Shown here piece after piece: positions 1 to 7,065 of a stretch of 17,830 bases of DNA. The notes beneath the pieces are model-generated. The model was not told the DNA's origin. It made no database searches and saw only the letters and a list, made by a program, of their open reading frames with translations. The stretch comes from JBDKGH01 sp039798265 (GTDB taxonomy: Bacteria > Bacteroidota > Bacteroidia > Flavobacteriales_D > Sanyastnellaceae), in assembly GCA_039798265.1 (NCBI GenBank), contig JBDKGH010000154.1, positions 1 to 17,830 on the forward strand, read 5' to 3'. The first letter of the stretch is position 1. Each line of letters opens with the position of its first letter. The translations under genes were made by a program, and so were the position numbers.

Positions 1-285
1 TCAGGCATGGAAAACACTGTTGTGCTCAACATATCAAAGGATCTTCCATTTGCACACAATCGTTTTTGCGCAGCCGAAGGACTAAAGGATGTTCATGGCG
101 CCTCACAATTCAAAGACAACGCATTTAGCGCAGCTTACGGCGTTGACATGACCGACGGACCACTAGCAGGCTTGATGAGTCGTGCGGTGGTTGTTGTTAA
201 TGAAGAAGGCAACGTGACTTACACCGAACAAGTACCAGAGATTGCACAGGAGCCCAACTACGATGCGGCGATTGCAGCGTTGTAA
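1..285 (+). CDS. tpx: Thiol peroxidase, C-terminal part (5' end outside window)
   Basis: This is the C-terminal ~94 residues of an atypical 2-Cys peroxiredoxin of the Tpx family, which reduces hydrogen and alkyl peroxides with thioredoxin as electron donor. The segment DLPFAHNRFCAAEG matches the Tpx signature around the resolving cysteine, and the later ADGPL-like stretch (TDGPLAGLMSRAVVV) and the ending EPNYDAAIAAL are also typical. The peroxidatic cysteine would lie upstream of the window. The reading frame is open to base 1, so the ATG at position 7 is an internal methionine and not the start. The gene is followed by a good intrinsic terminator, so it ends its transcription unit. Family assignment is from recognised motifs; full length cannot be judged. 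Confidence 0.93.
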   Translation, partial: SGMENTVVLNISKDLPFAHNRFCAAEGLKDVHGASQFKDNAFSAAYGVDMTDGPLAGLMSRAVVVVNEEGNVTYTEQVPEIAQEPNYDAAIAAL

Positions 286-302
286 TTAAATATACGAACC
301 TC

Positions 303-334
303 AAAAAGCTTCACTGATGTGGGGCTTTTTTTTT
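303..334 (+). terminator. Rho-independent terminator of tpx
   Basis: A 12-bp stem (arms 303-314 and 319-330, two G.T wobbles) closes a TGAT tetraloop. A run of T continues to 334. It lies 18 nt after the tpx stop codon. Confidence 0.88.
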
Positions 335-345
335 AGCTTTCCAAC

Positions 346-392
346 TTAGGTAAAGACCTTATAGGTCTAAGACCTATAAGGTCTTTACCTAA
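346..392. repeat. 47-bp perfect palindrome (REP-like element)
   Basis: Two 23-nt arms (346-368 and 370-392) are exact reverse complements around the single base 369. Each arm itself contains a smaller hairpin, AGACCT-TAT-AGGTCT and AGACCT-ATA-AGGTCT, so the DNA can fold as one long hairpin or two small ones. It lies between the tpx terminator and the minus-strand receptor terminator, in no gene. It may be a dispersed palindromic repeat of the genome or an additional transcription barrier; one copy cannot tell which. Confidence 0.8.
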
Positions 393-450
393 AAAATAAC
401 GACAATTCCAAACATTTGTTATTCCGCCCCAATCAAGCCTTTCAACGCCT

Positions 451-543
451 TTATGCAATATGCACATCCCGAATATTATTCTTCCATAAATTCAACAAAA
501 AAAGGCCACCCACTTGGGATGGCCTCCTTTTATGCAATATGCA
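451..543. repeat. Short direct repeat flanking the receptor terminator
   Basis: The 14-mer TTATGCAATATGCA occurs at 451-464 and again at 530-543, 79 bp apart, either side of the minus-strand terminator hairpin. The sequence is itself a small inverted repeat (ATGCA...TGCAT in the second copy). No function is evident; it may be the scar of a small insertion or duplication. Confidence 0.45.
497..525 (-). terminator. Rho-independent terminator of the TonB receptor gene
   Basis: Read on the minus strand, a nine-pair GC-rich stem (503-511 with 516-525, one bulged base at 519) closes a 4-nt loop and is followed by seven T (plus-strand A 497-503). It begins 27 nt past the receptor stop codon. Confidence 0.85.
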
Positions 544-551
544 TATACCTA

Positions 552-2996
552 TTAAAATCGACCTCGTAAGGTCACTACTAGATTGCGACCAGGGGCCGAA
601 ATATTCGAAGAAAACAAACGATAGTTGTGATCCAAAATATTCTCTAAAGCCAACTGAACTTGCACATTACTCGTAATCTGCGAAGACGTTCGAACATTTA
701 AGGTGTACCAAGATGGCATACCCACTGCCGTTGCATTGGCCTCATTATCCTCTGCGTTTAATCGGTAATCTTCCAATCGTTTCCAACCGTTATACATCAC
801 ATAAAACTCGCCTTTAAATTGCTTGCCTTGTATGTATAAACCCGTACGACCAAATACCGGAGGAATGTGATCCAGCGGCTCATCCTTTGGCTCTGCTTTT
901 ACGCGACCATAGGTATAGTTTATGCTGCTACTCATCCCGAAAACATCCGTAAATCGAGCGTCAAATTGTGCACTGAAACCATAGATATAAGCTTCTACAG
1001 CATTCACCATATGCGACACCATTGCACTATCTCCATTATACTGAACAATGCTTTGTCCATCATAAGTAGTCGCGGCTGTAGTTAGCGCATTTCTATACAA
1101 GGTATAGTACGCATTAGCGCTAACTGTTACACTTTCGGTGTACGTTTTTGATATACCTAAATCTGCATTGTAGGTAAACTCCGGTTTCAAATTGGGATTG
1201 GGCACTATCAGATTACCCAATTCTACTAAGTTACCATTCTCATCGCGTGTGGCACCCGTCGATTCAAACAACTTGCCCATATCATCAATATTAGGTGCCC
1301 TAAAACCAGTGCTACCCAATAAAGATATCTTCCAAGCATGCGGAAGATTGGCGATCAAACCAAGATTACCACTGAGCGCTGAGTATTGGTTGTCCAACTC
1401 ATTGTAGGGAAACGGAAAAAAGGTCTTATCATTAAATGTTGCTGTCATGTGTATATTGCTATACCGCAATCCATCGGTCAATACCAACCAATTGTTTACA
1501 TTCCAATTATGAGTGGCGTAGGCCGCAAAAGAAGTCAACTTTGTTCCTCCATCGGGATAACGAGTATTAAAGGGTGTTATCTCACCGGTCTCAATATTCG
1601 TTGAGGTGGCCGTGCTTACTAAATCATTGTGCACTACCTCTAAGCCATACCGAAGTTCATTTGTTGTATTGACCTCTTTTTTGAAATCAGCATTCAAGGC
1701 TAACACCTTTACTTCATCCACTTGACTGTCCAATGAAGTCCTTCGGTAACCTCTGCTATTTCTGCTCGCCTTTACGTCCTGATAAGAAGCGGTAATACGT
1801 GCGACATCAAACAGTTTATTCGGATTGGTTAAATCAAGATGATAAGCAGTTAGCATACGATCCTGCGGTCCATAATACCATTTGGCAAAGCGCGGAGCAC
1901 CGTTGCGATACTGGGTCAATCGATCATAACGGGGTACGTTAGAACTAGTACTCATCTGAAAATTGAGCGTATGCTTCACTCCTGGCTTCTGCAGAAAAGA
2001 GAATTTTTGCAATAAGTCAAACTGAACATAACCGCTACCCACTTGCACATTAGGATTATCATTTTTCACGATACTATCCACGCCATTAATGGTAGTGACG
2101 TACTCCGGACGTCCCCAGTAATTCAGATTAAAAGGCGAACGAACATTGCCCTGACGCAAATCGCCAAAATCACTGCTCGTAATGCTCGTCAAAGAAGAAA
2201 AACGTTTACCACCGATATTAAAATCGATGTGAGCCGTTTTCTCTGAGTTAGCAGAACTGGTTCGAACAAATGCATTGGCCTTAACGAGTGTTTTCTCGCC
2301 CGTTGCGAATTCAGGGTTACGCGTATAAAAGTGCATCACACCACCCAGCGCATCGCTTCCATAAACTGTAGCGCCCGTTCCGAAAAGAATCTCTATTCGC
2401 TCCATCATGGTATTGTCCAAGGTGATCACATCCTGCAAATGACCCGCGCGATAGGTGACGTTATTCATGCGCACGCCATCTACAACCAAGAGTACTTTGC
2501 TCGCTTCAAATCCGCGAATGACTGGAGAACCACCACCCAACTGACTTTTTTGCACAAACACATTTCCACTTTGAGCAAGTGCATCCGCGCTTGTTTGTTG
2601 ATTGATAAAAGCCAATGTCTTGCGATCCAAAACTTGAACTTGCTGAGCGACATCTTTATTCTTCTGATCGAAGCGACTAGCCGAAATCACTACCTCGTTC
2701 GTTGTGAAAATTTCCTCCTGAAGGTAAACGACATCCTTGATTTCACTTCGGTTCAATGTAAGCTTTACATATCCAGTTAATGAAAAAGTAAAACGATCAC
2801 CCTTGATCGTTTGGAGATCGAATGTCCCTTTCGAAGAATTGACAAAGTAAAAAATGCCCGGCACTTCCGTGCTAATCATTACACCGGAAAGTCGTTCGAG
2901 GGTAGATTGATTCTTAATGGTAATTTCTTGTGCCTTTACCATAGTAAAGGAAAAACATGCGCATACCAGCGCCATTACTTGGGTATAAAATTTCAT
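552..2996 (-). CDS. TonB-dependent outer-membrane receptor, haemoglobin/haem-receptor-like
   Basis: An 814-residue outer-membrane ligand-gated channel, energised by TonB-ExbBD. A signal peptide ending VKAQ occupies residues 1-23. A carboxypeptidase-D-regulatory-like extension follows (~24-95), then the plug (~100-225) with SPVIRGFEASKVLLVVDGVR and the GTGATVYGSDALGGV motif, then the 22-strand barrel ending in NLVVTLRGRF with terminal Phe. The plug wording resembles the haemoglobin/transferrin receptor group, and the barrel has the FRAPN (565-569) and NPNL (600-603) motifs of haem receptors. However, there is no histidine between them, where haem receptors usually have one, so the substrate is open. 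The start was set at 2996, not the in-frame ATG at 3035, because it gives a clean signal peptide and 3035 lies inside the preceding gene's terminator. It is downstream of a membrane-anchored CxxC protein on the same strand. Confidence 0.92.
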   Translation of the reverse strand: MKFYTQVMALVCACFSFTMVKAQEITIKNQSTLERLSGVMISTEVPGIFYFVNSSKGTFDLQTIKGDRFTFSLTGYVKLTLNRSEIKDVVYLQEEIFTTNEVVISASRFDQKNKDVAQQVQVLDRKTLAFINQQTSADALAQSGNVFVQKSQLGGGSPVIRGFEASKVLLVVDGVRMNNVTYRAGHLQDVITLDNTMMERIEILFGTGATVYGSDALGGVMHFYTRNPEFATGEKTLVKANAFVRTSSANSEKTAHIDFNIGGKRFSSLTSITSSDFGDLRQGNVRSPFNLNYWGRPEYVTTINGVDSIVKNDNPNVQVGSGYVQFDLLQKFSFLQKPGVKHTLNFQMSTSSNVPRYDRLTQYRNGAPRFAKWYYGPQDRMLTAYHLDLTNPNKLFDVARITASYQDVKASRNSRGYRRTSLDSQVDEVKVLALNADFKKEVNTTNELRYGLEVVHNDLVSTATSTNIETGEITPFNTRYPDGGTKLTSFAAYATHNWNVNNWLVLTDGLRYSNIHMTATFNDKTFFPFPYNELDNQYSALSGNLGLIANLPHAWKISLLGSTGFRAPNIDDMGKLFESTGATRDENGNLVELGNLIVPNPNLKPEFTYNADLGISKTYTESVTVSANAYYTLYRNALTTAATTYDGQSIVQYNGDSAMVSHMVNAVEAYIYGFSAQFDARFTDVFGMSSSINYTYGRVKAEPKDEPLDHIPPVFGRTGLYIQGKQFKGEFYVMYNGWKRLEDYRLNAEDNEANATAVGMPSWYTLNVRTSSQITSNVQVQLALENILDHNYRLFSSNISAPGRNLVVTLRGRF

Positions 2997-3020
2997 TTTG
3001 ATTCGGTTAAATAGTAAGAG

Positions 3021-3045
3021 AAAACCCTTGCTCATCGAACAAGGG
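3021..3045 (-). terminator. Hairpin terminator after the CxxC membrane protein gene
   Basis: On the minus strand the stem CCCTTG...CAAGGG (3040-3045 with 3025-3030) is followed by TTTTCTCTT. It lies 13 nt past the stop of the 3058-3615 gene and 25 nt before the receptor start. It probably gives partial termination or attenuation between the two genes. Confidence 0.65.
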
Positions 3046-3057
3046 AAGCAGAACTAT

Positions 3058-3615
3058 TTAAACCATTCGCGGAGGACCTACATGAACTGGATGATCAATT
3101 TCACCATATGACACATCTATGTAAGCACAGACAAAACATTGGTCAACTTCTGACAATGGAACTGCAAGTGTTTTGCTCGAAGGGATAGCCTTAGCAAACA
3201 CTTTCAAAACATCGGATTTACTTCTTTTGGTAGGACTTTCAGAAGCATCATTGGTGAGGAACTTCCGAACCCATTTCTTCAAGGCCATTTCATCTTCGTC
3301 GAGCAAAGCATAAACGTGAAGTTGATTCTGTTCATCACGGTGTTCGGTAACCACATCGTACATTTTGCCTTGCCAAAGAATCTCTCTATCCTCAGGACGT
3401 TCAATTTCACGTTCTTCTTGGCTAGAGAATACCAAATGAACCAATTGCTCCTTTTTCCAAGTTCGGCTTGCCTCCAACTTCATTTCAGATTTGATGGCCT
3501 TCATACGAAAGGAAAAATACCCATAAGCTAACGGCAAATAGAGCACCAATGCCAAAGCCATAGCCAGGGCAAAAGCAGGCATCCAATGGTACTTCTTGAT
3601 TGTTGGCTGAGGCAT
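3058..3615 (-). CDS. Membrane-anchored protein of unknown function with a CxxC motif
   Basis: 185 residues. A single hydrophobic segment (about residues 11-35) follows a short basic N-terminus, so the rest is expected in the periplasm anchored to the inner membrane. The soluble part has a charged, probably helical stretch (~37-75), then EILWQGKMYDVVTEH and a DEDEMALKKW segment. Near the C-terminus there is CFVC followed by two histidines (HPVHVG). I cannot name a family. Small proteins of this layout with a (K/R)MYDVV-like core occur beside TonB receptors in Bacteroidota; that is recollection, not a search. The CxxC plus His could bind a metal or act in thiol chemistry. It precedes the receptor gene on the same strand with a hairpin between. 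A minus-strand TAnnTTTG match (3623-3630) lies only 7 nt before the ATG, so a leaderless mRNA is possible. Confidence 0.75.
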   Translation of the reverse strand: MPQPTIKKYHWMPAFALAMALALVLYLPLAYGYFSFRMKAIKSEMKLEASRTWKKEQLVHLVFSSQEEREIERPEDREILWQGKMYDVVTEHRDEQNQLHVYALLDEDEMALKKWVRKFLTNDASESPTKRSKSDVLKVFAKAIPSSKTLAVPLSEVDQCFVCAYIDVSYGEIDHPVHVGPPRMV

Positions 3616-3705
3616 TTCATTACAAACTTAACAATTGAGGAGACACACTTTGAAATTTATTCGTGCTTTCACCCTTTTTTTCTTTACCTAAGGCTAACAC
3701 TGTAA

Positions 3706-3713
3706 TAACTTTG
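3706..3713 (+). promoter_or_regulatory. Candidate -7 element (TAACTTTG) of ppk1
   Basis: An exact match to the Bacteroidota -7 consensus TAnnTTTG, 27 nt before the chosen ppk1 start. No convincing -33 TTG at 19-nt spacing is seen. Its position argues against the upstream in-frame ATG at 3663, which would precede the transcription start. Confidence 0.5.
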
Positions 3714-3740
3714 GAATGCTCTATTTGGAGCATGGTAGGT

Positions 3741-5777
3741 ATGACAAAAGCGAAAAAGCCAAAAAAAATTGAGAAAGAATTCATTAACCGCGAGATTTCT
3801 TGGTTAGAATTCAATGAACGTGTACTTCAACAAGCCGCGGAAAAATCAAACCCGCTCATCTCCCGCTTGCGGTTTTTGGGTATTTTTTCCAATAATCTCG
3901 ATGAATTTTTTAAGGTACGCGTTGCAACACTTAAGCGAGCAAAAACATTAAAAACAAAGGCCATTGACCCAATGGACTTTGAGCCGGAGGAAACCCTCTC
4001 GCAAATTCACCGCACGGTTATTGAGCTTCAAGAAAAATTTGACCGTCACTTTGAGTTAATCATTAATGAACTTGCTAAAGGAGGCATTCACTTCCTGAGA
4101 GAAAACGAATTGAATACCGATCAAAAAAAATTCGCTGAACAGTATTTCGAAAGCCAGATTCGTCCCTCGCTAGTGCCAGTGATGTTGAGTAATAAAACCC
4201 CCTTTCCTCAGCTGAATGATAACACCAGCTATATGGCCATCGAGGTAGGGTACAAAGAAAAAAAATCGCATACGGCTTTCGCACTATTAGAAATACCCTC
4301 CAACCTCAAACGATTCGTGGAAATTCCTTCTCACGGTAATAAGAAGCATGTGATGTTTGTAGATGATATCATCCGCTACCGTTTGAGAAAAATATTTGCC
4401 ATCTTCAATTATGATTATGCCATTGCATTTTCAATTAAAGTAACCCGCGATGCTGAGTTAGACATCGATGATGATCTTTCTAAAAGTCTCGTGGATAAAA
4501 TGTCCAGAAGCCTTAATCAGCGAAAGCGAGGTGAATACGTCCGCATCAACTTCGATAAAAATATCCCTGCAGGTTTGTTGGACTTCATTCTGAAGAAAAC
4601 GAAAATCAAAGATCCTGAGAACATCATTCCGGGTGGGCGATATCACAATAATAAAGACTTACTCTCTTTTCCTGATTTTGGTAAAAAAGAACTGGTTTTT
4701 CCTCCCTTTATCCCCCTTCAGCATCCTGAACTTGATGGCAAATCAAGTATCATAGAAGTCATTCGCCAAAAAGATATCTTACTTCATTTTCCCTACCATC
4801 CGTTTTTACACATCATTGATCTTTTGCGCGAAGCCGCCATTGATCCGCACGTTCGCACCATCCGCATTAGTATTTACCGCCTTGCGAAAAACTCGCAGAT
4901 ACTGAACGCCTTGATCAACGCAGCGAAAAACGGAAAAAGGGTGATCGCTGTAGTAGAAGTACAAGCTCGCTTTGACGAACAAAATAACATCGAGGCCACT
5001 CGAGCCATGCAAGAAGCCGGCATCAAAGTCATACCCGGAGTTCCTGGTTTGAAAGTGCACAGCAAACTTATTCTCATCAGCAGAAAAGAAGGCACCAAAA
5101 GCAATCGATATGTTCATGTAGGAAGTGGAAACTTTAATGAAAAAACATCGGAGATCTATACAGACATTTCATTGCTCACGGCCAATAAAGAAATTGGACA
5201 AGAGGTGCGCAAAATATTTGAGTTCTTCGAAAGTAATTTTACTCGTCACATTTTCCGACATCTGCTCGTTTCTCCCTTCAATACACGCAGAAAATTCGTT
5301 GATCTCATCCACGAAGAAATAGACGCGGCGGAGAAAAAGAAACCAGCCTTCATTACCCTCAAAATGAATAACCTGGTAGATGCGGGTATGATTCGTAAAC
5401 TCTACGAAGCTTCACAAGCAGGTGTGAAGGTGAACCTTATTATTCGCGGTGTCTGCTCCCTAATTCCAGGAATAAAAGGACAAAGTGAAAACATAAAAGT
5501 TCACACACCAATTGGTCGTTTTTTAGAACATAACCGCATTGCGGTATTTTGCAATCAAGGCGATCCGCTGTATTTCATCTCAAGCGCCGATTGGATGACG
5601 CGTAACCTCGATCACCGGGTTGAGGTAACGACTCCTATTTACCAAGAAGATCTGAAGCAGGAATTACAAGATTATCTGGATATCACCTTGAAACATATTC
5701 ATTCGAAAGATTCTAAAAAAACGCATCCGCAAATGCTCGCTTACGAGTACTTTCGTTCTAGAAAATCCGCCAAGTGA
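3741..5777 (+). CDS. ppk1: Polyphosphate kinase 1
   Basis: 678 residues, close to the E. coli enzyme (688). It transfers the gamma phosphate of ATP reversibly onto inorganic polyphosphate. Recognisable parts are the N-domain FINREISWLEFNERVL, FLGIFSNNLDEFFKVRV, and the two phospholipase-D-like C domains. The autophosphorylated histidine is H440 (GLKVHSKLIL) and the second essential histidine is H597 (FLEHNRIAVF). Their 157-residue separation equals that of H435 and H592 in E. coli PPK. RYVHVGSGNFNEKT and SSADWMTRNLDHRVEV are also family hallmarks. The start at 3741 was preferred over ATG 3663 because conserved sequence begins soon after and a candidate promoter lies between them. The stop overlaps ppx by 4 nt, giving a two-gene polyphosphate operon. 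Confidence 0.96.
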   Translation: MTKAKKPKKIEKEFINREISWLEFNERVLQQAAEKSNPLISRLRFLGIFSNNLDEFFKVRVATLKRAKTLKTKAIDPMDFEPEETLSQIHRTVIELQEKFDRHFELIINELAKGGIHFLRENELNTDQKKFAEQYFESQIRPSLVPVMLSNKTPFPQLNDNTSYMAIEVGYKEKKSHTAFALLEIPSNLKRFVEIPSHGNKKHVMFVDDIIRYRLRKIFAIFNYDYAIAFSIKVTRDAELDIDDDLSKSLVDKMSRSLNQRKRGEYVRINFDKNIPAGLLDFILKKTKIKDPENIIPGGRYHNNKDLLSFPDFGKKELVFPPFIPLQHPELDGKSSIIEVIRQKDILLHFPYHPFLHIIDLLREAAIDPHVRTIRISIYRLAKNSQILNALINAAKNGKRVIAVVEVQARFDEQNNIEATRAMQEAGIKVIPGVPGLKVHSKLILISRKEGTKSNRYVHVGSGNFNEKTSEIYTDISLLTANKEIGQEVRKIFEFFESNFTRHIFRHLLVSPFNTRRKFVDLIHEEIDAAEKKKPAFITLKMNNLVDAGMIRKLYEASQAGVKVNLIIRGVCSLIPGIKGQSENIKVHTPIGRFLEHNRIAVFCNQGDPLYFISSADWMTRNLDHRVEVTTPIYQEDLKQELQDYLDITLKHIHSKDSKKTHPQMLAYEYFRSRKSAK

Positions 5778-6661
5778 AATTAGCTGCCATTGATATTGGC
5801 TCAAACGCCATTCGCCTGCTTATAGAAGAGATCTATAATGACCATGATGAATTTCACATCGAGAAGGTTTCGCTTACACGTGTACCTGTTCGCTTGGGCG
5901 AAGATGTATTTACCAAAGGAAAAATTTCGAAAGAAAAAGCGCGCCAACTGGAAAAAACCATGAAGGCGTTTTGGCATTTGATGGAAGTGCATGATGTAGT
6001 CTATTATCGCGCGTGTGCCACCAGCGCCATGCGTGAGGCCAAAAACAAAAAAGAAGTTTTAGCAAAAGTATTCTCCGAGTCAAAAATTGATATCGAAGTG
6101 CTCAGCGGCGACGAAGAAGCTCGTCTGATTTTCTCCAACTCGGTCGCCCAAAAATTGAGCAACGACGAAAGCTATTTGTACATCGACGTAGGCGGAGGTA
6201 GCACAGAATTAACGCTCATCAGAAGCGGAAAAAAGGTAAAAAGTAAATCTTTCGAAATCGGAACTGTTCGCGCCCTCATGGGTGGCGTGAAGAAAGGAAC
6301 ACATTCCAAAATTGAAAAATGGCTCTCCAAGGTGCTTTTACCCAATGAACAAATCACTGCGATTGGAACAGGTGGGAATATCAATACCATTTTCAAGATT
6401 CAAGGCAAAAAGCCCGAATCACTCATTACGCTGAAAGAAATTGATCAACTGTATCAAAAACTTCTTCAGTTTACGATTACCGAACGCATCATTCAGCTTC
6501 GTATGAAACCAGACCGTGCAGACGTTATCATTCCAGCGGCTGAAATTTACTTACACATCATGCGCTTTACGGGCATTGAGAAAATGATGGTTCCCAAGAT
6601 CGGTTTATCAGACGGAATAATCCTTGACATGTTCGAAAACTGGAAAAACGAACAAAACTAA
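5774..6661 (+). CDS. ppx: Exopolyphosphatase (Ppx/GppA family), short form
   Basis: 295 residues of the ASKHA (actin-like ATPase) fold. It hydrolyses terminal phosphates of polyphosphate, or pppGpp in GppA relatives. Visible motifs are the phosphate-1 loop AAIDIGSNAIRLLI (4-17), the catalytic-Glu region LSGDEEARLIF (110-120), the phosphate-2 loop YIDVGGGSTEL (136-146) and IGTGGNINTIF. It lacks the C-terminal HD-like domain of the long E. coli PPX, as is usual for ~300-residue versions. Translation starts at GTG in the GTGA overlap with the ppk1 stop, implying coupled translation. Whether it prefers polyphosphate or pppGpp cannot be read from sequence, but the ppk1 linkage favours polyphosphate. 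Confidence 0.92.
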   Translation: MKLAAIDIGSNAIRLLIEEIYNDHDEFHIEKVSLTRVPVRLGEDVFTKGKISKEKARQLEKTMKAFWHLMEVHDVVYYRACATSAMREAKNKKEVLAKVFSESKIDIEVLSGDEEARLIFSNSVAQKLSNDESYLYIDVGGGSTELTLIRSGKKVKSKSFEIGTVRALMGGVKKGTHSKIEKWLSKVLLPNEQITAIGTGGNINTIFKIQGKKPESLITLKEIDQLYQKLLQFTITERIIQLRMKPDRADVIIPAAEIYLHIMRFTGIEKMMVPKIGLSDGIILDMFENWKNEQN

Positions 6662-6993
6662 CCCTACCTTGTTTTTTACTATCAGCGCGAATAAGTACCT
6701 GAAATGACGGCATTTCGGCACATAGTGCTCAGCGGAGTGCATTAAGGCGAAATGAACCCTGAGAAAACATCCAAGAATTGGAATACACTGTATTCACAGT
6801 TTTTGATTTGTTTGACAGCAAAACCTCTCCAAACAAAAAAAAGAACTGATTTTCAACGATAAAGAAAAATCACCACAGGAACAAGATCAAACAAAACTTC
6901 GTTTTTTTTCCAAAAAATAGAAGAGAACCTTTTCGTTTTTCGCCGCGTATAATCGTCGAAATCCCTTGATGTTCAAATTTGTGCAGCAAGGGT

Positions 6994-7001
6994 TACATTT
7001 G
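6994..7001 (+). promoter_or_regulatory. Candidate -7 element (TACATTTG) of the FIST operon
   Basis: An exact TAnnTTTG match 64 nt before the FIST start codon. No -33 TTG at the standard 19-nt spacing is seen. It implies a leader of roughly 55-60 nt that would include the 7036-7050 inverted repeat. Confidence 0.45.
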
Positions 7002-7035
7002 ATTGCTTACCATTTCTAGCTCCTTCTAGGCTTCA

Positions 7036-7050
7036 ATGTGAATTTCACAT
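7036..7050. promoter_or_regulatory. 15-bp inverted repeat in the FIST operon leader
   Basis: ATGTGAA-T-TTCACAT is a perfect palindrome around one base, 15 nt upstream of the FIST start codon and downstream of the candidate -7 element. It could be a repressor site or a leader hairpin close to the ribosome-binding region. It resembles half-sites of CRP/FNR-family regulators, but the half-sites are closer together than in the classical E. coli CRP site. Confidence 0.45.
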
Positions 7051-7065
7051 GTAACCTAAACCTCT

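Larger units (their letters stand above)
6662..7065. other. 404-bp intergenic region between ppx and the FIST operon
   Basis: I see no gene here. It holds a 6-bp hairpin (GAAATG-acgg-CATTTC, 6701-6716), a purine-rich AT-rich middle (about 6830-6925), and near its right end a candidate -7 element (6994-7001) and an inverted repeat (7036-7050). No clear T-tailed terminator follows ppx. The 6680-6760 stretch is less AT-rich than the rest and could be a small RNA or a decayed repeat; nothing confirms either. Confidence 0.5.

Noticed and set aside
451..543. TTATGCAATATGCA direct repeats as attachment sites of a mobile element
   Set aside because: They enclose only 65 bp with a terminator and no integrase, transposase or tRNA gene is nearby.
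416..676. Plus-strand 86-codon open frame across the receptor terminator and 3' end
   Set aside because: It reads through a terminator hairpin and into the antisense of the receptor barrel; the product has no recognisable feature.
2331..2780. Plus-strand 149-codon open frame opposite the TonB receptor
   Set aside because: It lies wholly antisense to the conserved plug domain, has no signal or family motif, and is explained by the strong coding constraint of the receptor.
3663..3740. Longer ppk1 start at ATG 3663
   Set aside because: A TAnnTTTG element lies inside this extension, the extra 26 residues do not look like PPK1, and the family sequence begins right after ATG 3741.
6704..6745. A 13-codon small ORF (ATG to TAA) in the ppx-FIST gap
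   Set aside because: It is very short, has no ribosome-binding context and shares its bases with a hairpin; nothing supports translation.
7036..7050. Classical CRP site in the FIST leader
   Set aside because: The TGTGA/TCACA half-sites are only 3 nt apart instead of 6, and the site is downstream of the candidate -7 element.
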